64,000 nt of DNA from positions 1-64,000 of the forward strand of contig SFAU01000013.1 of NCBI GenBank assembly GCA_007096045.1, read 5' to 3'. Shown piece by piece: positions 44,008 through 53,448 of this stretch (within the stretch, counting starts at the first letter, position 1; every line of letters starts with the position of its first letter). The DNA comes from Microcystis novacekii Mn_MB_F_20050700_S1 (GTDB lineage: Bacteria > Cyanobacteriota > Cyanobacteriia > Cyanobacteriales > Microcystaceae). Under the pieces are notes generated by a model, which saw only the letters and a list, made by a program, of their open reading frames with translations, did no database searches and was not told the DNA's origin. A program made the position numbers and the translations under genes.

Positions 44008-44808
44008 ATGAGTGTAGATGAAAATAATCAGAGTTCCCCACTCGATCGCCTGAGAATTATTTTAGTTGAACCAGCTGGAGCCTTAAATGTGGGTTCCACT
44101 GCCAGAATTATGCGGAATATGGGCTTAAGTCGCTTAATTATCGTCAATCCTGCCTGTGATATCCTTGCAGAAGAAGCGCGACGCATGGCAGTACACGGGA
44201 TTGAAGTCCTAGAAAACTGTTCACAGGTAGCCACCCTTGGGGAAGCTTTGCAGGGTTGTCATCGCATCATTGCCACCACCTCGAAACCCCGTCACCTGAA
44301 TACTCCCCTGGAAACACCCCGGACCGCCTTACCCTGGTTACTCACCCCTAACCTGGAATCGGCCCTAATTTTCGGGCCAGAAGACCGGGGTTTAAGTAAC
44401 AGCGAACTTAACCACGCCCAGCGTTTTGTCGGTATTCCCGCTAATCCTCAATATTCCTCCCTCAATCTCGCCCAAGCGGTGGCGGTTTGCTCCTACGAAC
44501 TGTACCAAATGGCGACGGAAAATAGGCTCGAACCCCCGTTAGAAACGCCCCCTAATGCCACTTTTGAGGCTCTAGAAGGCTATTATCAGCACTTAGAGAG
44601 CTTTTTGCTCAAAATTGGCTATCTTTACCCCCACACCGCCGCCGCTAGGATGGAGAAATTCCGGCAATTTTATCATCGGGCCCGTCCCACGGTGGAGGAA
44701 TTAGCCCTGCTGCGGGGTATTATCGGTCATATTGAAAGTATCGGGCAACTTTTTCTCGGTCTTGATAGTCTCAAGGGCAAGAAAAAAAATTCTCCTAGCG
44801 ATCGATAA
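44008..44808 (+). CDS. TrmJ-like tRNA 2'-O-methyltransferase (SpoU family)
   Basis: The 266-residue protein has the SPOUT domain: ILVEPAGALNVGSTARIMRNMGLSRLIIVNP, then IIATTSKPRHLNTP, LIFGPEDRGLSNSEL (trefoil knot motif) and SLNLAQAVAVCSYELYQ (SAM binding). The C-terminal helical extension fits TrmJ, which methylates position 32 of tRNA. Only 27 nt separate its stop from the next start, so they may be one operon. Confidence 0.9.
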   Translation: MSVDENNQSSPLDRLRIILVEPAGALNVGSTARIMRNMGLSRLIIVNPACDILAEEARRMAVHGIEVLENCSQVATLGEALQGCHRIIATTSKPRHLNTPLETPRTALPWLLTPNLESALIFGPEDRGLSNSELNHAQRFVGIPANPQYSSLNLAQAVAVCSYELYQMATENRLEPPLETPPNATFEALEGYYQHLESFLLKIGYLYPHTAAARMEKFRQFYHRARPTVEELALLRGIIGHIESIGQLFLGLDSLKGKKKNSPSDR

Positions 44809-44835
44809 TAAATCTGGATACTCTTGAGGAAAACC

Positions 44836-46017
44836 GTGACTCGTCAAGTAACTCGTCGTCCCACTAAAGTCCCATCAGACCCTAAGTCCCCTAGGTCCAT
44901 GGACTCAAACAATAAAAAAAGGTCTGTACCCGTTAAAAAGTCGAAAAAACAACGTAAACCTAACCTAATCGCTTCTTTTCTCCTTCAGGTTCTTCGCTTC
45001 TCTATCCTTGGTGTCGGTTTAGGCGCGATCGCTGGTACGGTTTTAACGGTGGTGGATCCGAGCAAATTACCCCTACACCCAAAACCCACCGCTACTAATT
45101 CCCCGACTCCCAAACCAGTCACCCCAAAACCGACCACCTTAGTTTTAAACGAAAATCTCAGCAGCCTCAACCAGAAATTACAGGCTTTAGCGGTCAAATA
45201 TCCGAAATTACAGGCTGGAGCTTTATTTATTGACCTTGATAACGGTGCTTACGCTAATTTTCGCGGAGATACTATTTTTTCCGCCGCTAGTACGATTAAA
45301 ATCCCGATTCTGGTCGCCTTTTTTGAAGATGTGGATGCGGGGAAAATTCGTCTCGATGAAACCCTTGTGGCCAGTAAGGATGTCCTGGCCAGTGGGTCCG
45401 GGGATATGCAGTATCTAGGAGTGAATAAAACCTATACTGCCCTAGAAACCGCCACTAAAATGAACGTAATTAGCGATAATACCGCTACTAATATGTTAAT
45501 TAAGCGCATGGGCGGCAAAAAGGCTCTTAATCAGCGTTTTCAAGCTTGGGGTTTGACCAGTACGGTAATTAACAACCCTTTACCAGACTTGGAAGGAACT
45601 AATACCACAAGTCCGAGAGATTTGGTGACAATCTTAGGAAAAGTTAATCAAGGGGAATTACTCAGTTTACGTTCCCGCGATCGTCTATTAAATATTATGC
45701 AAGAAACGCGCACTCGAACCCTGCTGCCCCAAGGTATCGAGAAATCCGCCGATATTGCCCATAAAACCGGTGATATTGGCTCAATGTTAGCGGATGCGGG
45801 GATTATTGATATGCCCAACGGAAAACGCTATCTGGGAGCAGTGATGGTGAAACGTCCCCACAATGATAGTAACGCTAGGACTCTGATTCAACAAATATCG
45901 CGCACGGCCTACCAACACTTTAAATGGTATCAAACTCAACCCGCAGCCAAACCGCAACCAGTCGCCAAGTCTTCTCCCTCTCCTAGTCCGGTCGTTATTC
46001 CTAGTCCGGGTAATTAG
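44836..46017 (+). CDS. Class A beta-lactamase-fold serine hydrolase, membrane-anchored
   Basis: The 393-residue product starts at GTG (44836), 6 nt after GAGG. A Lys/Arg-rich N-terminus is followed by a membrane anchor (LLQVLRFSILGVGLGAIAGTVLTVV, about 45-70), then a Pro/Thr linker and the penicillin-binding fold with FSAASTIKIPILVAFF (SxxK), NVISDNTATNMLI (SDN) and IAHKTGDIGSM (KTG). All three catalytic motifs are present, so it is a serine hydrolase or D,D-peptidase relative; a true beta-lactamase role is uncertain. The C-terminus is Pro/Ser-rich. Confidence 0.85.
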   Translation: MTRQVTRRPTKVPSDPKSPRSMDSNNKKRSVPVKKSKKQRKPNLIASFLLQVLRFSILGVGLGAIAGTVLTVVDPSKLPLHPKPTATNSPTPKPVTPKPTTLVLNENLSSLNQKLQALAVKYPKLQAGALFIDLDNGAYANFRGDTIFSAASTIKIPILVAFFEDVDAGKIRLDETLVASKDVLASGSGDMQYLGVNKTYTALETATKMNVISDNTATNMLIKRMGGKKALNQRFQAWGLTSTVINNPLPDLEGTNTTSPRDLVTILGKVNQGELLSLRSRDRLLNIMQETRTRTLLPQGIEKSADIAHKTGDIGSMLADAGIIDMPNGKRYLGAVMVKRPHNDSNARTLIQQISRTAYQHFKWYQTQPAAKPQPVAKSSPSPSPVVIPSPGN

Positions 46018-46020
46018 CCC

Positions 46021-46287
46021 CTAGGTTAAATTATTGGCTAAAAGACGGGCCAATTGTTCGGCATTTGCCCGGGGGGAAAGACGAGGGAGGATTTTCTCCC
46101 CCGTGGCTAGTTTTTGACAGAGGACGGGGATTTCGTACTGATAAGCGTTAAACCAATCCTCTCGACTGGTAATGTCCCTAATTTCTAACTGCCAGTCCGG
46201 TTGACGGATTTTTTCTAGTTTTTCTAGCAACCCTTCGCAAAGATGACAGTCCGGTTTACTGTATAAAATTAGTTCTATGGTAGTCAT
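46021..46287 (-). CDS. Glutaredoxin-like protein (DUF836)
   Basis: This 88-residue protein starts with ELILYSKPDCHLCEGLLEKL: CHLC, a CxxC pair, sits near residue 14-17. A YEIPVLCQKL strand follows, with the cis-Pro typical of thioredoxin-like folds, so the redox motif is complete. It is divergent from the small membrane gene at 46296 with only 8 nt between start codons, so promoter elements overlap coding sequence. Confidence 0.85.
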   Translation of the reverse strand: MTTIELILYSKPDCHLCEGLLEKLEKIRQPDWQLEIRDITSREDWFNAYQYEIPVLCQKLATGEKILPRLSPRANAEQLARLLANNLT

Positions 46288-46295
46288 AACTATTT

Positions 46296-46535
46296 ATGTT
46301 CATTACCTCCACGATTAGTCTCTCATCAACAATTCTACAAACTCCCACACCCACACCGACTTTAAATAATAACTTAGTTAATTCAGGTTCTCAAGATCTA
46401 GTCTATATCGGTGTGTTTATTCTGGCAATCACCCTAGTCATGGTTATTGGTATTATCAATAAAAAAATTGAATATGCTCTCATTTTTGCCGCCACTCTCA
46501 CTGTTATTTTAATTGCTTTCTTCTGGTTTTTATAA
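46296..46535 (+). CDS. Small hydrophobic membrane protein, unknown
   Basis: The 79-residue protein has a Pro/Thr-rich first third (about 1-32), then two hydrophobic spans (about 36-55 and 60-78), ending IAFFWFL. No family was recognised, and the gene starts only 8 nt from the divergent glutaredoxin-like start, so its reality depends on expression. Confidence 0.5.
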   Translation: MFITSTISLSSTILQTPTPTPTLNNNLVNSGSQDLVYIGVFILAITLVMVIGIINKKIEYALIFAATLTVILIAFFWFL

Positions 46536-46678
46536 GTCCTTCAACGAAGGAAATTGAGGGCAAACCCTCCTTAATAAAGATTAACGGCTCTCGTTGATTC
46601 ACCTTCACCGAATTGTTAAGTAATTCGAGTTCAGACTTGACAAAAATCTCCTTAAGACCGAGCGGAAGATTAAGGAGT

Positions 46679-46923
46679 GCATCCCACTTATGCAGAAATA
46701 CCGACAATTAGCAATTATCAGGGACTCTTAAATTAGTACAAAAATATGAACAATCGCGTGTAAGCATCTCACCGAAAAACTAATGCGCTCCGGGGTTTGG
46801 GTCCCAACGGGGGGTTTGGGTAGGGTTGATTCATGAATCAACCCTACTATGAATCAACCCTACCCAAAAGCTTGGATTGAGTGATAAAACCGAAAGTAAC
46901 GCCCAATTTTAGCAGAAAGTTTC
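46679..46923 (-). repeat. MITE-like dispersed repeat with palindromic core, copy D
   Basis: The ends match copy C (32949-33173) in reverse complement: GACTCTTAAATTAGTACAAA, GCGTGTAAGCATCTCAC and CCCAATTTTAGCAGAAAGTT. The central part here (about 46790-46870) is instead a 28 bp perfect palindrome around GGGTTGATTCATGAATCAACCC (46820-46847) plus a third half-copy. The 46536-47017 gap has no secure gene. Confidence 0.75.
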
Positions 46924-47017
46924 CCGCCAAGCAAAACGATCAAAGTTATAATATAATTGTATTGATTGTCGCTTGTTGCTAGAATCACCCCAAATTGACT
47001 CAATGGGTTTATAAACG

Positions 47018-47743
47018 ATGACAACCCTAGATATTGCTACTGATATTGTCTGTCCTCCCACCGATTTATGGAGTGATGAACCACCCGTGGAAAGTGATCT
47101 GCATTTACAACAAATTATTTTATTATTATCTTGTCTTGATTGGCTCTGGCAAGATAGAAACGATTACTATGCTTCGGGTAATTTGACTATTTATTACAAC
47201 GAAAGACAACTGAAACAGCGAGATTTTTGTGGACCAGATTTTTTCGTGGTTTTAGATACAGAGAAACGTCCCCGGAAAAGTTGGGTTGTCTGGGGAGAAG
47301 GGGGTAAATATCCCAATGTAATCATCGAAATTCTCTCCGATTCCACCGCTAATGTGGACAGAAAAGCCAAAAAGGAACTATATCAGCATACTTTCCGGAC
47401 TCCTGAATATTTTTGGTTTGATCCCAATACCTTAGAATGGCAAGGATTCAGTTTAATCGAGGGACAATACCAACCGATTACCCCCAATGAAAACGGTTAT
47501 TTATGGAGTAAGCAACTGGGATTATATTTAGGAATTTTTGCCAATAAATTACGCTATTTCACCGAATCAGGTGAATTGGTTCCCACCCCTCAAGAGTCGG
47601 CCCGACAGGAAAGATTAGCCAAAGAACAGGAAAGATTAGCCAAAGAACAGGAAAGATTAGCCAAAGAAAGAGAACAACAACGGGCAGAAAAATTAGCCCA
47701 AAAGCTGCGAGAATTGGGGATTAATCCCGATGAAATTGCTTAA
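47018..47743 (+). CDS. Uma2 family endonuclease with tandem coiled-coil tail
   Basis: The 241-residue protein has the PD-(D/E)xK core: GPDFFVVLDTE, GGKYPNVIIEILSDSTANVDRKAKKELYQHTFRTPEYFWFDPN. The tail contains RLAKEQE in near-perfect repeats, encoded by 21 bp repeats (47606-47668), and ends LRELGINPDEIA, which is typical of cyanobacterial DUF820 proteins. Copy number may vary between strains. It starts shortly after the MITE-like copy D. Confidence 0.85.
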   Translation: MTTLDIATDIVCPPTDLWSDEPPVESDLHLQQIILLLSCLDWLWQDRNDYYASGNLTIYYNERQLKQRDFCGPDFFVVLDTEKRPRKSWVVWGEGGKYPNVIIEILSDSTANVDRKAKKELYQHTFRTPEYFWFDPNTLEWQGFSLIEGQYQPITPNENGYLWSKQLGLYLGIFANKLRYFTESGELVPTPQESARQERLAKEQERLAKEQERLAKEREQQRAEKLAQKLRELGINPDEIA

Positions 47744-47915
47744 ATATCCTGTTGGGTGTGTTAGGGTGGAAACCATGGCGCAATTTTTCTTTAATTGCTA
47801 GGCATTAAAACGAGTAATCCGAAACTCTGATTCTAGCCTAGAAATCATGGCAAAATCTCCACACTGATGTTACAATAATGACCAAGGGCAACAATCTTCA
47901 AATATAATTAATGCC

Positions 47916-48980
47916 ATGGTGCAAAAAATAGCTTTTTTTAATCATAAAGGTGGAGTGAGCAAAACTACAACCACTTTTAACCTTGGTTGGATGCTTGCTG
48001 ACAAGGGCAAAAGAGTAATTATTGTCGATACTGATCCTCAATGTAACTTAACTGGTATGGCTTTGGCTAAAGAAAGTGAAGATAGGGAGGAAAGACTACA
48101 AGCAATCTATAATACTTACTCTAATATTAAAACAGCTTTAGCACCTGCTTTTGAGTCTCAACCGAGATTAATCGAAGCTGTGGACTGTATTCCTATTGAT
48201 GGTCGTGATGACTTATTTTTACTGCCCGGTCATGTGGGGTTAGCTGAATATGAAGTTACCCTAGGTATTGCTCAAGAACTTAGTGGGTCAATTCAGGCTT
48301 TAAAAAATCTCCCCGGTGCGATTACATATTTATTAGACAAAACTGCCGAAAGATTTCAAGCTGACTATATTTTAATCGATATGAGTCCCAGTTTGGGGTC
48401 AATCAATCAAAATATACTGATGACCAGTAACTTTTTTATTGTGCCAACCACGCCAGATTTTTTCTCGGTTATGGCTATCGATTCTTTAACTAAAATCTTG
48501 CCTAAGTGGCACCAATGGGCTAAGGCAGCTAGTGCTTTACCAATTCTCAAAACCGCCAACTATCCCTTCCCCGAAGTTAACCTACATTTTTTGGGAACTA
48601 TTGTTCAGAACTATCGAATCAGAGGTGGTCAAGAAACAAAAGCTTTTCAAAACTGGATTAACACAATCGAGGAAAATATTGGCAATAAAATGATTCCAGC
48701 CCTAGAAAAAAATGGCATGATGCTACCGAAATTTATCTACGAGAATAATGGTGTGCCAGCTTGCTGTACTCTAGTAAAAATTCCTAATTTTAATAGTCTT
48801 ATTGCCTTATCTCAAGAGCATCAAACGCCCGTTTTTGCGCTAACTGCTGAACAATTAGGATGGCAAGGTACAGTGTTAGATCAAGCCCAAGAAAAACAAC
48901 AAAAATTTAAAGATATTTTTTCTGACTTAGCAGACAAAGTTATCGGTCTTACCTCCGAGATTTATGCAGTTAGCAATTGA
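47916..48980 (+). CDS. ParA-like AAA ATPase
   Basis: The 354-residue protein starts with KIAFFNHKGGVSKTTTTFNLGWMLADKGKRVIIVDTDPQCNLTGM: a deviant Walker A (KGGVSKTTT, residues 11-19, with Ser where Gly is usual) and a Walker A' region. YILIDMSPSLGSINQNILMTSNFFIVPTTPDFFSVMAI gives the second nucleotide-binding block. ParA proteins move plasmids, chromosomes or other cargo, but no ParB or parS is visible here. It overlaps the HEPN gene by 17 nt, which implies coupled translation. Confidence 0.88.
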   Translation: MVQKIAFFNHKGGVSKTTTTFNLGWMLADKGKRVIIVDTDPQCNLTGMALAKESEDREERLQAIYNTYSNIKTALAPAFESQPRLIEAVDCIPIDGRDDLFLLPGHVGLAEYEVTLGIAQELSGSIQALKNLPGAITYLLDKTAERFQADYILIDMSPSLGSINQNILMTSNFFIVPTTPDFFSVMAIDSLTKILPKWHQWAKAASALPILKTANYPFPEVNLHFLGTIVQNYRIRGGQETKAFQNWINTIEENIGNKMIPALEKNGMMLPKFIYENNGVPACCTLVKIPNFNSLIALSQEHQTPVFALTAEQLGWQGTVLDQAQEKQQKFKDIFSDLADKVIGLTSEIYAVSN

Positions 48981-49701
48981 ACAATTTCGCATTAGCATTG
49001 CCCGCGTTCGTGACTTAATCGCTATCCACAATTCCCTCAAATCTCAGACTACTCCCGCCCTAGATGTATCGGATATCCTCAGAGCCGCTTTAGTCCTGAC
49101 TGTGAGCGCTTTAGATTATTATATTCACGAAGTGGTTACTCTAGGAATGCTAGAAATTTATCGAGGCCAACGTTCAGAACCTTCTGCCTTTTCTCGTTTT
49201 CAAGTCTCCTTGGATGGCGCACGACAAGAACGATTGATAGCTATTAGTATTAGCTCTTGGCTAGAGAACGAAATTCAACAAAACTACGGTTCTTTTTTTG
49301 GTCAAGAATCTCGCTCAATCTCCGAGGTACTACCAATGATTGAAAATCTCCTCACCAACAAACTTAATAGTAATTATTGGTTGGAAGCTGAAATTAGAGA
49401 AAACCTCAGCTATAAAAGCTTTCAACAACCGGACAAGATAGCGGATGCCATTAGATTAATTTCAGCCAAGAAATTGTGGGAAGAAGTGGCCAGCAAACTA
49501 AATAAACCAGCCAAAGATATTAAAAGCCAACTTAGCACAATTGTTGAGCGAAGGAACAAAATCGCCCATGAAGCTGATATAGACCCGAGTTATGGCATTG
49601 GTAGTCGCTGGAATATCGATGAAAATATGATTAATGATGCCGTTACCTTTATAGAACAGCTTGTTGAAAATATCCATCAGGTACTTGAGGACATCCACTA
49701 G
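48964..49701 (+). CDS. HEPN-domain protein (RiboL-PSP-HEPN or MAE_28990-like)
   Basis: The 245-residue protein is largely helical, with AALVLTVSALDYYIHEVVTLGMLEIYRG near the N-terminus and the HEPN signature VERRNKIAHEAD, where Arg197 and His202 give the R-x4-H ribonuclease motif. HEPN proteins are nucleic-acid nucleases of toxin-antitoxin and abortive infection systems. The gene starts inside the ParA frame, so the two form one unit. The pairing with a ParA-like ATPase suggests a two-gene conflict system, inferred. Confidence 0.8.
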   Translation: MQLAIEQFRISIARVRDLIAIHNSLKSQTTPALDVSDILRAALVLTVSALDYYIHEVVTLGMLEIYRGQRSEPSAFSRFQVSLDGARQERLIAISISSWLENEIQQNYGSFFGQESRSISEVLPMIENLLTNKLNSNYWLEAEIRENLSYKSFQQPDKIADAIRLISAKKLWEEVASKLNKPAKDIKSQLSTIVERRNKIAHEADIDPSYGIGSRWNIDENMINDAVTFIEQLVENIHQVLEDIH

Positions 49702-49847
49702 CCGAAAATTTCCCCGGCAGTCCATCCATAAATACTTATGATTTCTCTGGGAATTATAACAATTATTAAATAATGTGTAGTTTTGTATACTGATGTCAAG
49801 AACTTAGCTACAATATCAAGTGGCGTAAGATATATAGAGATTAGCTA

Positions 49848-51566
49848 GTGAGTCGGCATCAAGACAGTCAAACTGACCGGAAACGAGAAGAAACACAGTT
49901 CACTCCTTACAGTGCAGAAGCGATCGCTCAACAATACCGTTACAAACCTTGGCAATTGTTCGGTCGCGCTTTCGTGATTACTTGGTCTTTAGGATTATTT
50001 CTCCTCAGTCTCCTCTGGGACAAATGGACAAAGCAAGAAGAAGCCAATAAATACCAGCGTGCCAGCGAACTTAGGCAAATTCTCACCCGTTTGGGTCCCA
50101 CCTTCATCAAAGTCGGTCAAGCTCTCTCTACCCGCCCCGACCTCGTTCGCAAAGACTTTTTAGACGAATTAGTTAAACTGCAAGACCAACTTCCCCCCTT
50201 CGATAACGACATCGCTTTTGCCCTTATCGAGACAGAATTGGGAATGCCTGTAGAAAAAGCCTATCGAGAAATATCCCCCACCCCTGTGGCTGCCGCTAGT
50301 TTAGGACAGGTTTACAAAGCGATTCTACCCACCGGCGAAGAAGTAGCCGTTAAAGTGCAAAGACCGGGGCTGCGGGCGCTTTTAAGCCTCGATTTATACC
50401 TAATGCGCTGGGCTGCTCAAAAATTCGGTCGTTTATTACCCCTCAATCTGGGCCACGATCTCACCCTGATTGTTGATGAATTCGGCACCAAACTGTTTGA
50501 GGAAATCGACTATCAAAACGAAGGTCGCAACGCTGAAAAATTCGCCACCAACTTCCAAAATAACCCCGAAGTTAAAGTTCCCAGTATCTACTGGCGTTAT
50601 AGTGGTCGCCGCGTCCTCACCCTAGAATGGATTGATGGCTATAAACTCACCGATACCGAGAATATCAAAGCTTTAGGATTAGACCCCAATAGTATCGTTA
50701 AAATCGGCGTAACCTCTGGATTACAGCAACTCCTCGAACACGGCTTTTTCCACGCTGATCCCCACCCGGGTAATCTTTTCGCCACCTTTGATGGTCGCAT
50801 GGCCTATATCGATTTTGGCATGATGGACCAGTTAGAGGAGGAAACTAAAGAAACCCTCGCTAGTTGCGTCGTCGATTTAATTAACAAAGACTACGAAACC
50901 CTGGCCGCCAACTTTGTCAAACTGGGATTTTTAACCCCAGAAACGGATATAAAACCAATTATTCCGGCTCTAGAACGAGTTTTAGGCAATGCCATCGGTC
51001 AAAGGGTCGGTGACTTCAATTTCCGCACTATTACCGATGATTTCTCCGAATTGATGTACCAATATCCCTTCCGGATTCCCGCCAAATTCGCCCTGATTAT
51101 TCGTTCCCTCGTCACTCAAGAAGGGGTGGCCCTTACCCTCGATCCTAACTTCAAAATCGTCCAAGTAGCCTATCCCTACGTCGCTAAACGTCTCCTGACA
51201 GGGGAATCGCCCCAACTACGGCGACGTTTACTCGATGTCCTGTTCAAAGACGGTAAATTCCAGTGGCAACGCCTAGAAAACATGATTACAATGGCTCGTT
51301 CGGAAAGTAACTTCGATTTACTGCCCACCGCGCAATTAGGCATCACTTTTCTTCTCTCGGAAGAAGGTCGTTATCTGCGTCGTCAATTGCTATTAGCTTT
51401 AACGGAAGATGACCGTCTCCATACTGCCGAAGTGCAACGTCTCTGGGGTTTAATTCAAGGAGAATTGCAACCGCGGCGACTCTTGGATGTGGCCATGAGC
51501 GCTTTTCGGGAATTATCGTCCCAAGGTGTGGCCGCTGTCCTTCCGCGAGAAACCAGTTCGCGTTAA
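49848..51566 (+). CDS. ABC1/UbiB-family atypical kinase
   Basis: The 572-residue protein starts at GTG and has the ABC1 signatures FIKVGQALSTRPDLVRKDFLDELVKLQDQLPPF (KxGQ), PVAAASLGQVYKA (Ala-rich loop), VAVKVQRPGL, LFEEIDYQNEGRNAEKF, HADPHPGNLFATFDGRMAYIDFGM and a hydrophobic helical C-terminus. Members act in quinone synthesis (UbiB) and in plastids and cyanobacteria in prenylquinone and lipid metabolism. Exact substrate is unknown. A conserved small membrane gene follows after 36 nt. Confidence 0.92.
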   Translation: MSRHQDSQTDRKREETQFTPYSAEAIAQQYRYKPWQLFGRAFVITWSLGLFLLSLLWDKWTKQEEANKYQRASELRQILTRLGPTFIKVGQALSTRPDLVRKDFLDELVKLQDQLPPFDNDIAFALIETELGMPVEKAYREISPTPVAAASLGQVYKAILPTGEEVAVKVQRPGLRALLSLDLYLMRWAAQKFGRLLPLNLGHDLTLIVDEFGTKLFEEIDYQNEGRNAEKFATNFQNNPEVKVPSIYWRYSGRRVLTLEWIDGYKLTDTENIKALGLDPNSIVKIGVTSGLQQLLEHGFFHADPHPGNLFATFDGRMAYIDFGMMDQLEEETKETLASCVVDLINKDYETLAANFVKLGFLTPETDIKPIIPALERVLGNAIGQRVGDFNFRTITDDFSELMYQYPFRIPAKFALIIRSLVTQEGVALTLDPNFKIVQVAYPYVAKRLLTGESPQLRRRLLDVLFKDGKFQWQRLENMITMARSESNFDLLPTAQLGITFLLSEEGRYLRRQLLLALTEDDRLHTAEVQRLWGLIQGELQPRRLLDVAMSAFRELSSQGVAAVLPRETSSR

Positions 51567-51602
51567 AGTGTTTAAGGTCATCATCGCTTAATCACTTTTT
51601 CT

Positions 51603-51980
51603 ATGGATTATTATTTTCTGCCCCAACCGCCCTATTTTCTAGTTTTTGCCGGTTTATTTATCGGTATTACCTGCGGGGCCGCTTTTGAAGCTAGTCTCAA
51701 GCAAGTGGTTAACAATTGGTATAAAAATAAGGGTTCAGACGATCAAAATCTCTTAAAATCTAGTTCCTTACAAATTCCTTTTATTGGTATTTGTGTAGGA
51801 ATCTGTCTTTTCCTGGCCTCGGGATTAGATATATTTATTCTCAATGGTTGGGTTGCCTACGCTATCTCTCTACCCATGACTATCTTTATCGGTGGTTTGG
51901 TTTGGAGTCAGTTAGGGGAATTATTAGGCCAATTACAGCGCGGTGGTTCTAAAGAAATTGACCTCGATTATCGGGGATAA
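51603..51980 (+). CDS. Conserved cyanobacterial membrane protein, unknown
   Basis: The 125-residue protein has three hydrophobic spans: about 10-30 (YFLVFAGLFIGITCGAAFEASL), about 58-76 and about 80-105 (NGWVAYAISLPMTIFIGGLVW). It starts MDYYFLPQPPYF, ends with a Lys/Glu-rich short tail and has no known motif. It lies 36 nt after the ABC1 gene and may be co-transcribed with it. Confidence 0.65.
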   Translation: MDYYFLPQPPYFLVFAGLFIGITCGAAFEASLKQVVNNWYKNKGSDDQNLLKSSSLQIPFIGICVGICLFLASGLDIFILNGWVAYAISLPMTIFIGGLVWSQLGELLGQLQRGGSKEIDLDYRG

Positions 51981-52110
51981 CTTAGTAGGCAGCAAACATT
52001 TAGGACTAAGATAATAGGTGTTAGCAGATAGGAAATATCAACTCCCCCACAACTAACACCAAAACCCTAGTTATAAACAATTTCCCAGCTATTTTGTCCT
52101 GCGATTTTAG

Positions 52111-53448
52111 ATGCAAAAACCTTTAGCATGGCATTGGCGATCGCTTCCTCTGCATCAACGCACTGGTTCCGAGGTTTTTGCCTGTTTATTCTCCCAAGAT
52201 GCGATCGCTACTTTACTGGAAAGTCCCTATCCGAGTAATTCCCTCTCCCGTTACTCTCTTTGTGCTGGTTCCCCCCGTCAGTTTTGGACCCCCGCACTAG
52301 GGGAAATTTTGCCCTTTTTAAGCAGTTTACTCCCCCAAACCCGATGTGATCATCTTCCCGATCATCTTCCCTTCCATGGCGGTTGGTTGGGGTGGTTAGG
52401 CTATGATTTAGCTTGGGAGATAGAAAAATTACCGGACAGGAAAGCTGATACTCTCCCTTTTCCCGTCGCTTATTGGTATGAACCGGATAGTTTTGCCATT
52501 CTCGATCACCAAGCACAAATTCTCTGGTTAGCTGCCACTAAACCCGAAGATTTAGATAAATACGAACAATCTTTAACCACTAACCCCGATTTTGAGTTTA
52601 TCGATCCTCATCCCTCTCCCTTAATCTTTTATACCTCTCAACTCGACTACGAAAAAGCTGTTAAAAAAGCCTTAGATTATATCAGAAAAGGCGAAATTTT
52701 TCAAGCAAATTTATCCCTAAGATTTCAAAGCACAACTAGGGCAAAAGGATGGCAAATTTATCGCAGTTTACAACAGATAAACCCTTCTCCTTTTGCCAGT
52801 TATTGGCGCACCCCTTGGGGAGAAATGATTAGTTGTTCTCCTGAAAGATTGGTAAAATTAGAAAGGGGAATAGCCAGCACTAGACCGATCGCTGGAACCC
52901 GTCCCCGGGGTAAAACCGAGGCACTCGATCGAGAATTGGCCGAGGAACTATTAACTAATAAAAAAGAACGGGCCGAGCATATTATGCTAGTGGATCTGGA
53001 ACGCAATGATCTAGGTAGAGTTTGTGAATGGGGATCGGTTTATGTTGATGAATTACTGACGATAGAGCGTTATAGTCATGTTATGCACTTGGTCAGTAAT
53101 GTTCAAGGAAAATTAGATAAAAACTATCATGCTGTTGATTTAATTAAAGCTCTTTTCCCCGGGGGAACAATTACCGGTTGTCCGAAAGTTCGTTGTCTAG
53201 AAATTATCGAAGAATTGGAACCAGTGCGACGCAATTTATTCTATGGTTCCTGTGGCTATATTGACCTACGGGGTCATTTAGATTTGAATATTCTCATCCG
53301 TACCCTATTAATGACTGCTCAAGGGAATTTAAACACCGTTTGGGGACAAGTGGGAGCGGGAATAGTTGCTGATAGCGACCCCGAAAAAGAATGGTTAGAA
53401 TCCCTTCATAAAGCTGAGGCACAATTAATCGCTTTACGTTCTTTTTAA
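52111..53448 (+). CDS. Anthranilate synthase component I family protein, likely aminodeoxychorismate synthase PabB
   Basis: The 445-residue chorismate-binding enzyme has the N-terminal GGWLGWLGYDLAWEIE, and the C-terminal chorismate domain with IRKGEIFQANLSLRF, CSPERLVKLERG, STRPIAGTRPRGKTEALDRELAEELLTNKKERAEHIMLVDLERNDLGRV, SHVMHLVSNVQG and FPGGTITGCPKVR. This region places it in TrpE/PabB. The short length and absence of an extended N-terminal Trp-binding region suggest PabB in folate synthesis; TrpE cannot be fully excluded. Confidence 0.8.
   Translation: MQKPLAWHWRSLPLHQRTGSEVFACLFSQDAIATLLESPYPSNSLSRYSLCAGSPRQFWTPALGEILPFLSSLLPQTRCDHLPDHLPFHGGWLGWLGYDLAWEIEKLPDRKADTLPFPVAYWYEPDSFAILDHQAQILWLAATKPEDLDKYEQSLTTNPDFEFIDPHPSPLIFYTSQLDYEKAVKKALDYIRKGEIFQANLSLRFQSTTRAKGWQIYRSLQQINPSPFASYWRTPWGEMISCSPERLVKLERGIASTRPIAGTRPRGKTEALDRELAEELLTNKKERAEHIMLVDLERNDLGRVCEWGSVYVDELLTIERYSHVMHLVSNVQGKLDKNYHAVDLIKALFPGGTITGCPKVRCLEIIEELEPVRRNLFYGSCGYIDLRGHLDLNILIRTLLMTAQGNLNTVWGQVGAGIVADSDPEKEWLESLHKAEAQLIALRSF

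Noticed and set aside
46504..46707. 67-residue minus-strand frame starting MSVFLHKWDALLNLPLG
   Set aside because: Part of it overlaps the MITE-like copy D border and the end of the 79-residue gene; no family was recognised. It may be a decayed remnant of a larger gene but cannot be supported.
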